Positions 1-5,828 of a stretch of DNA of 5,828 nucleotides are shown here, one piece after another (within the stretch, counting starts at the first letter, position 1; each line of letters begins with the position of its first letter). A program made the translations under genes and the position numbers. The stretch is from the NCBI GenBank assembly GCA_050742975.1, contig JBOGDQ010000084.1:1-5828 (forward strand), in the 5' to 3' direction. The notes beneath the pieces are model-generated. The model ran no database searches and was not told the DNA's origin. It was given only the letters and a program-made list of their open reading frames with translations. The stretch comes from JBDTGE01 sp050742975 (GTDB lineage Bacteria > Actinomycetota > Actinomycetes > Mycobacteriales > Jatrophihabitantaceae).

Positions 1-672
1 GATCCGCTGGTAGCCCGGCACGCTCTTGGCCGCCGCCAGCAGCAGCACGCTCGTGCCCAGAGCGGTACGGACCTGCTGCACGTCCGCGCGGCTGTACTGA
101 TCCGTTCCCGTCCAGATGATCACCGGCCGGCTGTAGTACCTCGAACGCAGCGACTGCCCCCAGTGCGCGACGAGGTAGCGCATCCCGGACTCGACCGTCG
201 CGACGGGTAGCGGATGGCGCGAGAAGTCCAGGGCCTCGTACACAACTCCCACGTCGAAGTTCCATTGCTGCGCGACTCGAACGAGCAGGTTCAGTCGACG
301 GTCGAGTGCCGGCGTGTTCTTCCAGGACGTGAGGAAGCCGTCGATTCCTGCGGCGCGGGCCTGGCGAACCTGCTCACGCAGCACGGACACGTCATCGCTG
401 CTGTACTTGCCGATCAGGGGGTAGTCCACCTTCGCGCGGGTCCACGAGGACGCGGCGAACCACTGGTAGAAGTACGCGTACACAGGAGGCCGACCGACCG
501 GGCTCGTCGCGCTCGGGCCTTCGGTCGATCGGGACGCGGCGACCGGCGGTGGTGGCACCGACCGCACGGGCCGCCCCTCGACCGTCAGCGTGAACAGGAC
601 GCCGGCCCCGACCAGGGCCGCCGCACCCGCCAGCGCCACCAACCGGGTGAGCGTCAGCCTCAGCCGGCTCAT
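1..672 (-). CDS. GH99-like secreted glycoside hydrolase (WbsX/endomannosidase type), N-terminal part; 3' end off window
   Basis: Translating from the ATG at 672-670 gives 224 residues with no stop before the left edge, so the gene is partial. Residues 11-30 are a hydrophobic segment after an Arg-containing start (MSRLRLTLTR), a signal peptide or signal anchor without a lipobox Cys. A Pro/Ser/Thr-rich linker (about 35-62) follows. The (beta/alpha)-barrel-like part then begins at VYAYFYQWF (64-72), with DYPLIGKYSSDD (83-94), AGIDGFLTSW (108-117), VVYEALDF (143-150), a YLVAHWG helix (166-172) and RPVIIW (182-187). This order matches bacterial GH99-like/WbsX proteins and, more loosely, eukaryotic endo-alpha-mannosidase, where an E-P-Y-like strand corresponds to E146. 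The catalytic carboxylates of GH99 lie further downstream and cannot be checked. The start is supported by the ATGA overlap with the upstream gene and a GGA seven bases before the ATG. GH71 or another related barrel is the main alternative. The role in surface glycan trimming is inferred. Confidence 0.8.
   Translation of the reverse strand, partial: MSRLRLTLTRLVALAGAAALVGAGVLFTLTVEGRPVRSVPPPPVAASRSTEGPSATSPVGRPPVYAYFYQWFAASSWTRAKVDYPLIGKYSSDDVSVLREQVRQARAAGIDGFLTSWKNTPALDRRLNLLVRVAQQWNFDVGVVYEALDFSRHPLPVATVESGMRYLVAHWGQSLRSRYYSRPVIIWTGTDQYSRADVQQVRTALGTSVLLLAAAKSVPGYQRI
669..672 (-). other. ATGA stop/start overlap, repeat-protein gene to GH99-like gene
   Basis: The minus strand reads ATGA, joining the TGA of the repeat protein with the ATG of the GH99-like protein. 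A GGA core seven bases upstream is a plausible ribosome-binding site. Confidence 0.85.
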
Positions 673-2192
673 GTCGGCGTCCGTTCGCGACGCCGGGCCA
701 GGTACCCGCCGCCGTAGGCCGCGGACACCGCGAGCGCGGCGATCAGCGCGATCACCACTACGACGTCGAGCAGGGTCACGACACGGACGTCGACGCTGTC
801 ATCGCGCGAGACCTGCAACACCGTGTGGGAGCCGAAGATCGCAGCGGAGAAGTGGAAGTCGTAGACACCGCGCGCGATCGAGGACACGACCGTGGACGGC
901 CCGTCCCCGCTCACCTGCTCGGCGAAGCGCGTCCCGTCCGGCCGGGTGATCACCAGATGCGAGCCGACGCGCATCCCGAACAGCGCGTCGTGGGCGGTGA
1001 CGCTGACACGGAACACCGACAAGCGCACCGGCCAGACCTGCGCCGTGGCCGGCTCGAAGTGCTGCGCCCCGGCGAACACCACGTCCGAACCGTCGATCCG
1101 TACCGCTGACATCGCGTAGCTGACCCGACGGACCTGCCACACATTCCGCACCCGGGTCGCCTGCTCGGCGAGCAGAAGGAACGCATCTCCCACCTGGCTG
1201 CCGGACAGCTGCAGGTCAGAGCCGTCACCCTCGACCCGTACACCGCTGACCCGGCCTGCCGGGACGGACGAGCCGGCCAGGTCCAGGAAGCGCAGCGAGA
1301 CGGGACGGCGGATCGCGAGCGCGGCGATGACGCTGCGCTCGAAGGACGCGCGAGGCTTCATCCGGGTCACCCTCAGCAGCGACACGGTCAGGTCCCCGGC
1401 CGCGGGGGTGGCCAGCCGCAGCCGGGAATCGACGCCGTTCAGGTTTGCGATCGGCACGCTCGCACGGCCGTCGCTGCCGGTCGTGGCCACCGCCCCGTCG
1501 ATCAGGAACAGCGCGCCGGGAGTGGAGGGAACGGTGGCGATCTCCAGCGTGCCGTGCACGGTCTGCAACGGCAGGGCCCAGGTGCGCCGCGTGCTGGGGT
1601 CGAAGCGCGGCGTCGAGGTGGTTACCGCGATGCCCGGCCCGGCCGAGATGCGCTCGACGTACCAGCTCACCTGCTGCGCGGTCAGGACGTTGCGCACCAG
1701 CGTCGTCCGTACCGACAGCAGGCTCACCGAACGCGCGGTACGTGGATCGGTGCTGACGACCGAGCCGGTGACCGAGCGCAGCCGCACCGACCGCACCGCC
1801 GATACCGCCACGCCGCTGCTGCCCGAGCTCAGCAACAGGTGCACGGAGCGGAACACGTTCAACCCGACTCCGAGCCGACTCTGGTGTGCTGCCGAGTGCG
1901 GCAGCACCGCAACCTTGCTCAGTTCGATACGGGTGTTCGCGTCGACGTACTGCGAGGCGACCTGGACCGACCGCGCGATGCCGTCGAGCGCAGCCACGTC
2001 CACCGCCGCGCTGCCGTCCGACGCCGTCGTCACCGTCGTAGATCCGACGCTCACCCGGACGCCACCCAGGGCGGGGACGGTCTGCAGGTAGACGGTCCCG
2101 GAGGCAACCGATGACGCAGGCGGCATCGGAGCGGCGGTCCCGGCGATGACGATCACCGCGGCAGCGCACAGGTGCACGCGCAGGCGCCTCAT
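669..2192 (-). CDS. Secreted, C-terminally membrane-anchored repeat protein of unknown function
   Basis: I do not recognise this 507-residue protein as a named family. It has a signal peptide (MRRLRVHLCAAAVIVIAG, likely cleaved near 22-30), a long Val/Ser/Arg-rich beta-type ectodomain, one transmembrane helix (about 474-494) and a short basic tail (ARRRERTPT). This predicts an extracytoplasmic protein anchored at its C-terminus, with no LPXTG-like sortase motif. The ectodomain is internally repeated. SDG/SDG/PDG turns fall at 58-60, 240-242 and 418-420. VRNV occurs at 166-169 and 348-351, and FDPST/FEPAT at 197-201 and 379-383, a shift of 182 residues in each case. The start of each unit resembles a PEGA- or carboxypeptidase-regulatory-like beta-sandwich (G-x-V-x-V, then a T-x-SDG turn). 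No catalytic motif is visible. The ATG overlaps the stop of the upstream GT39 gene (ATGA), and its own stop overlaps the next start, so it is probably made with both enzymes. The only Cys (C9) is in the signal peptide. Confidence 0.85.
   Translation of the reverse strand: MRRLRVHLCAAAVIVIAGTAAPMPPASSVASGTVYLQTVPALGGVRVSVGSTTVTTASDGSAAVDVAALDGIARSVQVASQYVDANTRIELSKVAVLPHSAAHQSRLGVGLNVFRSVHLLLSSGSSGVAVSAVRSVRLRSVTGSVVSTDPRTARSVSLLSVRTTLVRNVLTAQQVSWYVERISAGPGIAVTTSTPRFDPSTRRTWALPLQTVHGTLEIATVPSTPGALFLIDGAVATTGSDGRASVPIANLNGVDSRLRLATPAAGDLTVSLLRVTRMKPRASFERSVIAALAIRRPVSLRFLDLAGSSVPAGRVSGVRVEGDGSDLQLSGSQVGDAFLLLAEQATRVRNVWQVRRVSYAMSAVRIDGSDVVFAGAQHFEPATAQVWPVRLSVFRVSVTAHDALFGMRVGSHLVITRPDGTRFAEQVSGDGPSTVVSSIARGVYDFHFSAAIFGSHTVLQVSRDDSVDVRVVTLLDVVVVIALIAALAVSAAYGGGYLARRRERTPT
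783..1034 (-). repeat. Partial repeat unit 3 (head only) of the surface protein
   Basis: Residues about 387-470. WPVRLSVFRVSV followed by MRVGSHLVITRPDGTRF corresponds to the head of units 1 and 2, with the PDG turn 178 residues after the SDG of unit 2. The second half of the unit is missing, and the chain goes straight into the membrane helix. Confidence 0.6.
1035..1583 (-). repeat. Repeat unit 2 of the 507-residue surface protein
   Basis: Residues about 204-386. The head has TWALPLQTV, ALFLIDGAVATTGSDG and NLNGVDSRLRL; the second half has RPVSLRFLDLAGSSV, ATRVRNVWQVRRVSY and FEPATAQ. It matches unit 1 position by position in the second half, while the head differs by a few inserted residues. 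Confidence 0.75.
1584..2102 (-). repeat. Repeat unit 1 of the 507-residue surface protein
   Basis: Residues about 31-203. A short beta-sandwich-like head (TVYLQTVP, GVRVSVG, TTASDG) is followed by a Val/Ser/Arg-rich section (about 84-160), then VRNV (166-169), QQVSWYVER and FDPST (197-201). It aligns with unit 2 at a constant shift of 182 residues through VRNV and FDPST, which indicates an old tandem duplication. Confidence 0.75.
2189..2192 (-). other. ATGA stop/start overlap, GT39 gene to repeat-protein gene
   Basis: The minus strand reads ATGA, joining the TGA of the GT39 gene with the ATG of the 507-residue protein. Upstream bases (GGCGGTGCCCGG) offer only a poor Shine-Dalgarno match, which favours coupling to the upstream gene. 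Confidence 0.85.
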
Positions 2193-3925
2193 CCGGGCAC
2201 CGCCGCGCGCGAGCCCCGCAGGCGAACGACGCCGGCGGCCCAGGCGAGCAGCACGACGCCGAAGCCCACCGCGCCGCCGTAGCCGACGAACAGGACAGCG
2301 CTACTGGGCTGACGCACGGGCGGCTGCGGTGGCGCCGGCGCGCGAGCGTTCTTCCCGGCCGGGGCCAGCACCTGGTAGATCACGATCAGCGGGCGGCCAC
2401 TCGCGTCCTTGTGGACGTACACGACCCGCCCGCGGAACCGCAGCGCCAGCGAGGTCGCTTCCGCGCCGAAGCGCGAGGACCGGCCGGCCGAGTACGCGTC
2501 CCACACGACGTACTGGTAGGTAGCCGAACGCAGCGCGGCGTCCGGGTTGGCCACCGAGGCGTAGGACGGGTTGCGGTGCAGCGGGTTGGTGCTCACCGAC
2601 AGCCCGTCGGCCTGCCGCCCGCTGTAGTAACGGATGAGGTTGGCCATGGACGGCCCGATCGTGAGCAGGCGCGCCGAGGGTGGCAGCTGCGCGTCGACCC
2701 AGCGGCCGGTCTCCCGCCCGCCCGGCGTGCCACCCGCGCCGGCCAGACCCGACGTGGGAACCGCCGTCGCGGCGTGCACCGCGGGCACCGCGAGCGAAAC
2801 CGTGCACAGGCACGCGACGACTCCGGCGGCGGCGAGACCGAACCGACGTGGGCGGCCGGACGCCTGTGGTATCCGCACGATCGCCTGGGCGGCAAGCAGC
2901 GCCATCACCGGCGCGACGGGCATGAGGTACGAGTAGCCCTTGACCGGCCACACCTCGAAGAACGCGAGCGGGATGCCGAGCCAGCACAGCAGCAGGACCT
3001 CGCGCCAGGAGATCGCCGGCCGGATCAACAACCCGAACACCGCCACGGCGATCAGCACCAGGCCCATCGCCGCGCCGACCGTCGTCAGATAGAAGCCGAA
3101 GGTGTGGTTGGGATGGCGGGTCAGCTGCCACAGCAGGTAGGACTGGCCGCCGCGGGTGCCACCGGCCAGCGCGGTCAGCATCGGGTATACCAGCGTCAGG
3201 CCGACCGCGGCGGCGCCTGCGGCAAGGGGGTACCGGGTGGGCCGCCAGGCCGAGTGGAGCAGGCACAAGAACACGAACACGGAGCCGACGAAGATGACGG
3301 CGGTCTCCTTGCTCAGGGCGGCGATTCCCAGGCACATGCCCGCCGCGACCAGCCAGCGCCGGGCGCCGGTACGCGCTGACGCCGCGCAGCACGTGAGCGC
3401 CGCCGTGGTGAAGAACGACATCGGCCCGTCGAGGATGATCTGCCTGCTGACCGTCACGTGGTACGGCATCACCGCGAGGAACAGCGCCGCCAGGGCACCG
3501 GCGCGGGCCGAATAGATCAGCTTGCCCGCGACGTAGAGCATTGCGATCGTCCCGACGCCGAATGCCGCCGCGACGTAGCGCCCGGAGGTGTCGGGGACGC
3601 CCGCCCGGTACAGGGGTGACAGCAGCATCTGGAACAGCAGCGGATGCGCACGCACGACCGGGAACAGCGAAACGAAGTGAGTGTTGCCCGCGAGCGAGGC
3701 GGCCTGCGACGCGTAAACGGCCTCGTCGCTGTTCAGACCGACGGTTCCCAGGCCGATGAAGCGCAGCGTGGCACCGGCTGCCAGGGCAACCGCGAGCACG
3801 ACCCGCGCGGCCGTCCACTGCCGCACGAAAAGGGCCGCCGCCGCCGGGGGATGGGCGACGGCAGCCGCTATGGGGAGCCGCCCGAGGGACGGCCCGGGCA
3901 CGCGCTCTTCGACTCGGGAACTCAC
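2189..3925 (-). CDS. Glycosyltransferase family 39 protein (ArnT/PMT-like, GT-C fold), polyprenyl-phosphate-sugar dependent
   Basis: This is a complete 578-residue polytopic membrane protein with about 11 hydrophobic segments between residues 38 and 386 and one more at about 543-566. Family landmarks occur in the usual order: first extracytoplasmic loop with NSDEAVYA (65-72; acidic pair D67-E68, the expected catalytic/metal region of GT-C enzymes), HPLLF (94-98), SRQIILDGP (160-168), LSKETA (204-209) and VKGYSYLMPVAPV (328-340). Known members move a sugar from a polyprenyl-phosphate donor to lipid, glycan or protein on the outer face of the membrane; the donor and acceptor here cannot be read from sequence. 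Residues about 400-520 form a soluble, presumably extracytoplasmic domain (ETGRWVDAQLPPSARLLTIG begins it). A Pro-rich linker and the last membrane helix follow. The GTG start is chosen because it overlaps the upstream stop as GTGA and leaves a 37-residue N-terminal tail before TM1; a GTG at codon 9 is possible. Specific assignment as a protein O-mannosyltransferase is not justified. Confidence 0.93.
   Translation of the reverse strand: MSSRVEERVPGPSLGRLPIAAAVAHPPAAAALFVRQWTAARVVLAVALAAGATLRFIGLGTVGLNSDEAVYASQAASLAGNTHFVSLFPVVRAHPLLFQMLLSPLYRAGVPDTSGRYVAAAFGVGTIAMLYVAGKLIYSARAGALAALFLAVMPYHVTVSRQIILDGPMSFFTTAALTCCAASARTGARRWLVAAGMCLGIAALSKETAVIFVGSVFVFLCLLHSAWRPTRYPLAAGAAAVGLTLVYPMLTALAGGTRGGQSYLLWQLTRHPNHTFGFYLTTVGAAMGLVLIAVAVFGLLIRPAISWREVLLLCWLGIPLAFFEVWPVKGYSYLMPVAPVMALLAAQAIVRIPQASGRPRRFGLAAAGVVACLCTVSLAVPAVHAATAVPTSGLAGAGGTPGGRETGRWVDAQLPPSARLLTIGPSMANLIRYYSGRQADGLSVSTNPLHRNPSYASVANPDAALRSATYQYVVWDAYSAGRSSRFGAEATSLALRFRGRVVYVHKDASGRPLIVIYQVLAPAGKNARAPAPPQPPVRQPSSAVLFVGYGGAVGFGVVLLAWAAGVVRLRGSRAAVPG
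3922..3925 (-). other. GTGA stop/start overlap, FN3/LamG gene to GT39 gene
   Basis: On the minus strand the four bases read GTGA: the TGA ends the FN3/LamG protein and the GTG starts the GT39 protein. A GGGG run lies about five bases before the GTG inside the upstream gene and is a weak ribosome-binding site. Coupled re-initiation is the likely mode of translation. Confidence 0.85.
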
Positions 3926-5828
3926 GAAACCCCGATGCGCCCGAGGCTGAAGGCGCAGTCGTCGAACACGACGTCGTACGTCCGGCCGGTTGTCGTCTCA
4001 CCGATCTGCACCGCGCCGATCGGGTTGCTTCCCAGGACGCCGCCGGACACGCTCAGCGAGGTCACCGCCGCGCCGTCCAGCCACACCTGCACGACACCCG
4101 TGCTGATCGTCATGTGCAGTTCCGCGACGTGCCAGCCCGCGCCCGGCACGGACGCGCTCACCGTGTTGGTCCCGGCGGCATCGATGTGCAGCCCCAGCCG
4201 ACCGGATGTGTCGAGATAGAGGTAGCCGAGCGACGTGCCGTCCGGCGCACGCAGTCGCAACAGGTTGACCTGCGACACCTGGCTGTTCACCAGGAACGCC
4301 ACCCGGGCGTATCCGTCGTCGTAGGTGCTCGGCAGCGTCCGCTTCGCGTATGTCGCACCGGTCACGGTGTTGCCCTCGGCGGCGTAACTGCCGTTGTGCA
4401 CGAGCGTGCTCTCGACCGTCAGCCCGCCGGTGCTCGTCCAGCCGGACAGGTCGCCCGTCTCGAAGCCGTTCGCGAACACCGGCGCGGTCGCGGCCGGCGT
4501 GCTCACGACGGTGTCAGAGCTGAACGCGGAGACGTTGCCCGACGTGTCGCGGGCCCGAACCGTGTAGTCGTAGACGGTCGAGGCCAGCACAGTCGAGTCG
4601 ACGTAGCTGGTAGTGCTGACGTCGGTGGCCAACAGGCGGCCGTTGCGATACACGTCGTAGCCCTCCACCGCGAAGTCGTCGCTGGACCCGTCCCACCCCA
4701 GGGAGACCGAGAACCCGGTTGGGGCGGACGCGGTCACGTTCTGCGGGACGCTCGGCGCGGTGACGTCGCCGACCGGTCCGAGCCGGCTGGTACCGAAGGC
4801 TGCGCCGTCGAAGACGACGTCCCACGTGCCGGAGTTCGTCGTGTCACCGATCTGAAGCACGCCGATCCTCGACGTGCCCAGGTCGGTCGAGGCGAAGGTG
4901 AGACCGGGGACGGGCGCGCCGTCGAGCCACGTCTGCACCGAGCTGGCCGGCCCGGCGATCGCCAGGTGCAGTTCCAGCGAATGCCAGCCGGGCCCGGGCG
5001 CCACGCTGCTGATCGTCCCGGCCGGCAAGGCGTCACTGCGGAACGCCAGCCGCCCGGTCGCGGTCAGGTACAGGTAGCCGCCGGTGCCCGTCGGCGTGTT
5101 GCGCAGCCGCAGCAACGTCAGCTGGGCGCCCTGGCTCTTCACCAGGAAGTCGACGCGCGCGTACCCGTCCGAGTAGCTCGTCGGAAGCGTGCGCTTCGCC
5201 CAGGTCGCCCCGGCGGAGGTGCTGGCTTCGGCCGCGAAGCTGCCCGAGTCCACGTCGTTCGCCTGTACCTGCAGTCCCGCGTTCGAGGTCCAGCGGGACA
5301 GGTCGCCGTTCTCGAACCCGTCGGCGAAGACCGGAGCGTCACCTGCCGGCGTCGTGACGGTGACGGCCGTGCTCAGCGGCGAGAGGTTGCCCGCCGCGTC
5401 GAGCGCGCGCAGGGCGTACGCGTACGTCGAACCCGGCAGCACGCTGTCGTCGGCGAAGTCATTCACGGCACCGACATTCGCGATCAGCGTGCCGTCCCGG
5501 TAGACGTCGTAGCCGGTGGTGTCGTCGGTGGCCGCGTCCCAGCCGAGTTGGACAGCGAACGCGGAGGTCGCCGTGGCGGTCAGCCCGGTCGGCGTGTTCG
5601 GCGGCGCGTTGTCCGCCTGCGGCCCCAGGCGGCTGGTGCCGAACGCGGCGTCGTCGAACACGACGTCGTACGCCCGCCCCGCCTGCACCTCACCGATCTG
5701 GATCCCGCCGATCGGTGCCGCGCCGACGTCGCTCGCCGCACTCGACAGGTCCGTCACCAGCAGGTTGTCCAGCCAGACCTGGACGGCGCCGGTCGCCGTG
5801 CCGGCCGTCGTGTCCACGGCGATCCGCA
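3922..5828 (-). CDS. Large secreted FN3/LamG-like multidomain protein, C-terminal part; 5' end off window
   Basis: The frame is open through the right edge: R-I-A precede the GTG at 5817, which is an internal Val and not a start. About 634 residues are visible. Numbering from that Val, the order is: end of a LamG/concanavalin-like domain (1-66), FN3 (about 71-157), LamG-like (162-348), FN3 (352-440), LamG-like (445-629). The jelly-roll modules share APVFA-x-GFE-x-GDLS-x-WTS, GAT-x-AKRTLP, DGYARV-x-FLV, GYLYL, GWH-x-x-ELH, a V-Q-x-WLDG strand and YDVVFDD-like ends. The FN3 modules show GYDVYR-G-L, Y-x-Y-x-x-RA-D-x-x-GN-S. Such chains usually bind carbohydrate or space out other domains in secreted proteins. 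A catalytic domain could lie upstream, unseen. The protein stops nine residues after C621, directly after the last jelly-roll, with no membrane helix, LPXTG or cell-wall-binding module, so it should be released or non-covalently held. It is the first visible gene of the operon and overlaps the GT39 start by GTGA. Confidence 0.9.
   Translation of the reverse strand, partial: RIAVDTTAGTATGAVQVWLDNLLVTDLSSAASDVGAAPIGGIQIGEVQAGRAYDVVFDDAAFGTSRLGPQADNAPPNTPTGLTATATSAFAVQLGWDAATDDTTGYDVYRDGTLIANVGAVNDFADDSVLPGSTYAYALRALDAAGNLSPLSTAVTVTTPAGDAPVFADGFENGDLSRWTSNAGLQVQANDVDSGSFAAEASTSAGATWAKRTLPTSYSDGYARVDFLVKSQGAQLTLLRLRNTPTGTGGYLYLTATGRLAFRSDALPAGTISSVAPGPGWHSLELHLAIAGPASSVQTWLDGAPVPGLTFASTDLGTSRIGVLQIGDTTNSGTWDVVFDGAAFGTSRLGPVGDVTAPSVPQNVTASAPTGFSVSLGWDGSSDDFAVEGYDVYRNGRLLATDVSTTSYVDSTVLASTVYDYTVRARDTSGNVSAFSSDTVVSTPAATAPVFANGFETGDLSGWTSTGGLTVESTLVHNGSYAAEGNTVTGATYAKRTLPSTYDDGYARVAFLVNSQVSQVNLLRLRAPDGTSLGYLYLDTSGRLGLHIDAAGTNTVSASVPGAGWHVAELHMTISTGVVQVWLDGAAVTSLSVSGGVLGSNPIGAVQIGETTTGRTYDVVFDDCAFSLGRIGVS
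3931..4485 (-). repeat. LamG/concanavalin-like module 3 (C-terminal)
   Basis: The final jelly-roll copy (residues about 445-629) runs from APVFANGFETGDLSGWTS to YDVVFDDCAFSLGRIG, and the stop follows two codons later. It carries the only Cys in the visible part of the protein (C621), where the other copies have Ala. Confidence 0.86.
4498..4764 (-). repeat. Fibronectin type III module 2
   Basis: Residues about 352-440 show APSVPQNVTASAP, VSLGWDGSSDD, GYDVYRNGRLLATD and YDYTVRARDTSGNVSAFS, a clear FN3 pattern that parallels module 1. It is followed by a short TPAATAP linker into the last jelly-roll. Confidence 0.9.
4780..5334 (-). repeat. LamG/concanavalin-like module 2
   Basis: A complete jelly-roll copy (residues about 162-346). 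It opens with PVFADGFENGDLSRWTS, has ATWAKRTLP, GYARVDFLV, GYLYL, GWHSLELHLAI and VQTWLDGAPV, and ends at WDVVFDGAAFGTSRLG. It aligns with module 3 at an offset of 284 residues (852 bases) and with the end of module 1 at 282 residues. Ligand-binding residues cannot be assigned. Confidence 0.85.
5347..5607 (-). repeat. Fibronectin type III module 1
   Basis: Residues about 71-157 (Val at 5817 as 1) carry the FN3 signature: APPNTPTGLTATA start, LGWDAATDDT, TGYDVYRDGTLI, then YAYALRALDAAGNLSPLS. The second FN3 module of the same protein aligns over its full length. It probably acts as a spacer between the jelly-roll modules. Confidence 0.88.
5623..5828 (-). repeat. LamG-like module 1 (C-terminal part)
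   Basis: The last strands of a jelly-roll module run from the window edge to FGTSRLGP (numbering the Val at 5817 as 1, residues 59-66). VQVWLDN, IGGIQIGE and AYDVVFDDAAFG align with the same positions in modules 2 and 3. The N-terminal part of the module is outside the window. Confidence 0.8.

Larger units (their letters stand above)
1..5828 (-). other. Four-gene surface-glycan operon (both ends outside window)
   Basis: All four genes lie on one strand, overlap by exactly four bases at each junction and leave no intergenic DNA. All products carry export signals or membrane segments where these are visible. The promoter must lie right of 5828 and the terminator left of 1; there may be more genes at either end. 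The shared role in cell-surface carbohydrate assembly or binding is inferred from the GT39, GH99-like and LamG/FN3 types. Confidence 0.75.

Noticed and set aside
1327..2091. A 254-codon open frame on the plus strand
   Set aside because: It is antisense to the 507-residue protein, which has a signal peptide, internal repeats and coupled junctions. High G+C content commonly leaves such antisense frames open, and its translation shows no domain or export signal.
2136..2192. Possible lipoprotein signal at the N-terminus of the 507-residue protein (C9)
   Set aside because: Residues before the Cys are V-H-L, with no small residue at -1, and the Cys lies before the hydrophobic core; it does not fit a lipobox.
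2411..3379. A 322-codon open frame on the plus strand
   Set aside because: It lies wholly antisense to the GT39 gene. Its product is an Arg/Gly/Gln/His-rich low-complexity chain typical of a shadow frame.
2301..4001. A 566-codon open frame on the minus strand in another frame
   Set aside because: It overlaps the GT39 gene in a second frame and is Arg/Ala/Pro-rich with no membrane segments. The GT39 frame has recognisable family motifs.
5815..5817. Possible GTG start of the FN3/LamG gene at 5817
   Set aside because: The frame stays open to the window edge, and the residues around this codon fall inside a LamG-like strand that aligns with modules 2 and 3, so the codon is an internal Val.
1..5828. 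CRISPR arrays, tRNA or rRNA genes, insertion sequences, terminator hairpins
   Set aside because: None were found by eye. The whole window is protein-coding on one strand, and the G+C-rich inverted stretches present fall inside genes and are not followed by a T-run.

Overview
The window comes from a very G+C-rich genome in which codon third positions are almost always G or C. It has Gly/Ala/Arg/Val-rich proteins, a GTG start and wall-to-wall packing. This suggests a high-GC actinobacterium. That is an inference from composition and protein style; no marker gene fixes the genus.

Every base is accounted for by four genes on the minus strand, transcribed from the right edge to the left. (1) 5828 to 3922: the C-terminal part of a large secreted protein built from alternating fibronectin type III (FN3) and LamG/concanavalin-like jelly-roll modules; its start lies off the right edge. 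(2) 3925 to 2189: a complete polytopic membrane glycosyltransferase of the GT39/ArnT-PMT (GT-C) type, with an extra C-terminal extracytoplasmic domain. (3) 2192 to 669: a complete 507-residue secreted, membrane-anchored protein of no family I recognise, made of two tandem repeats of about 182 residues plus a third partial copy. (4) 672 to 1: the N-terminal 224 residues of a secreted or signal-anchored GH99-like (WbsX/endomannosidase-type) protein that runs off the left edge.

Each gene overlaps the next by exactly four bases (GTGA, ATGA, ATGA), so the four are almost certainly one translationally coupled operon. No promoter or terminator is visible, as both ends of the operon lie outside the window. 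There is no intergenic stretch, RNA gene, CRISPR array or mobile element.

All four products are predicted to act in or outside the cytoplasmic membrane, and two of them are carbohydrate-active types. The simplest reading is a cell-surface glycan or glycoprotein module. In this reading the GT39 enzyme transfers a sugar from a polyprenyl-phosphate donor outside the membrane, the GH99-like protein trims or processes a glycan, the FN3/LamG protein is an adhesive or glycan-binding exoprotein, and the repeat protein is an anchored partner. The module types are seen in the sequence; the joint function is inference. The most novel element is the 507-residue repeat protein and its fixed place between the GT39 and GH99-like genes.
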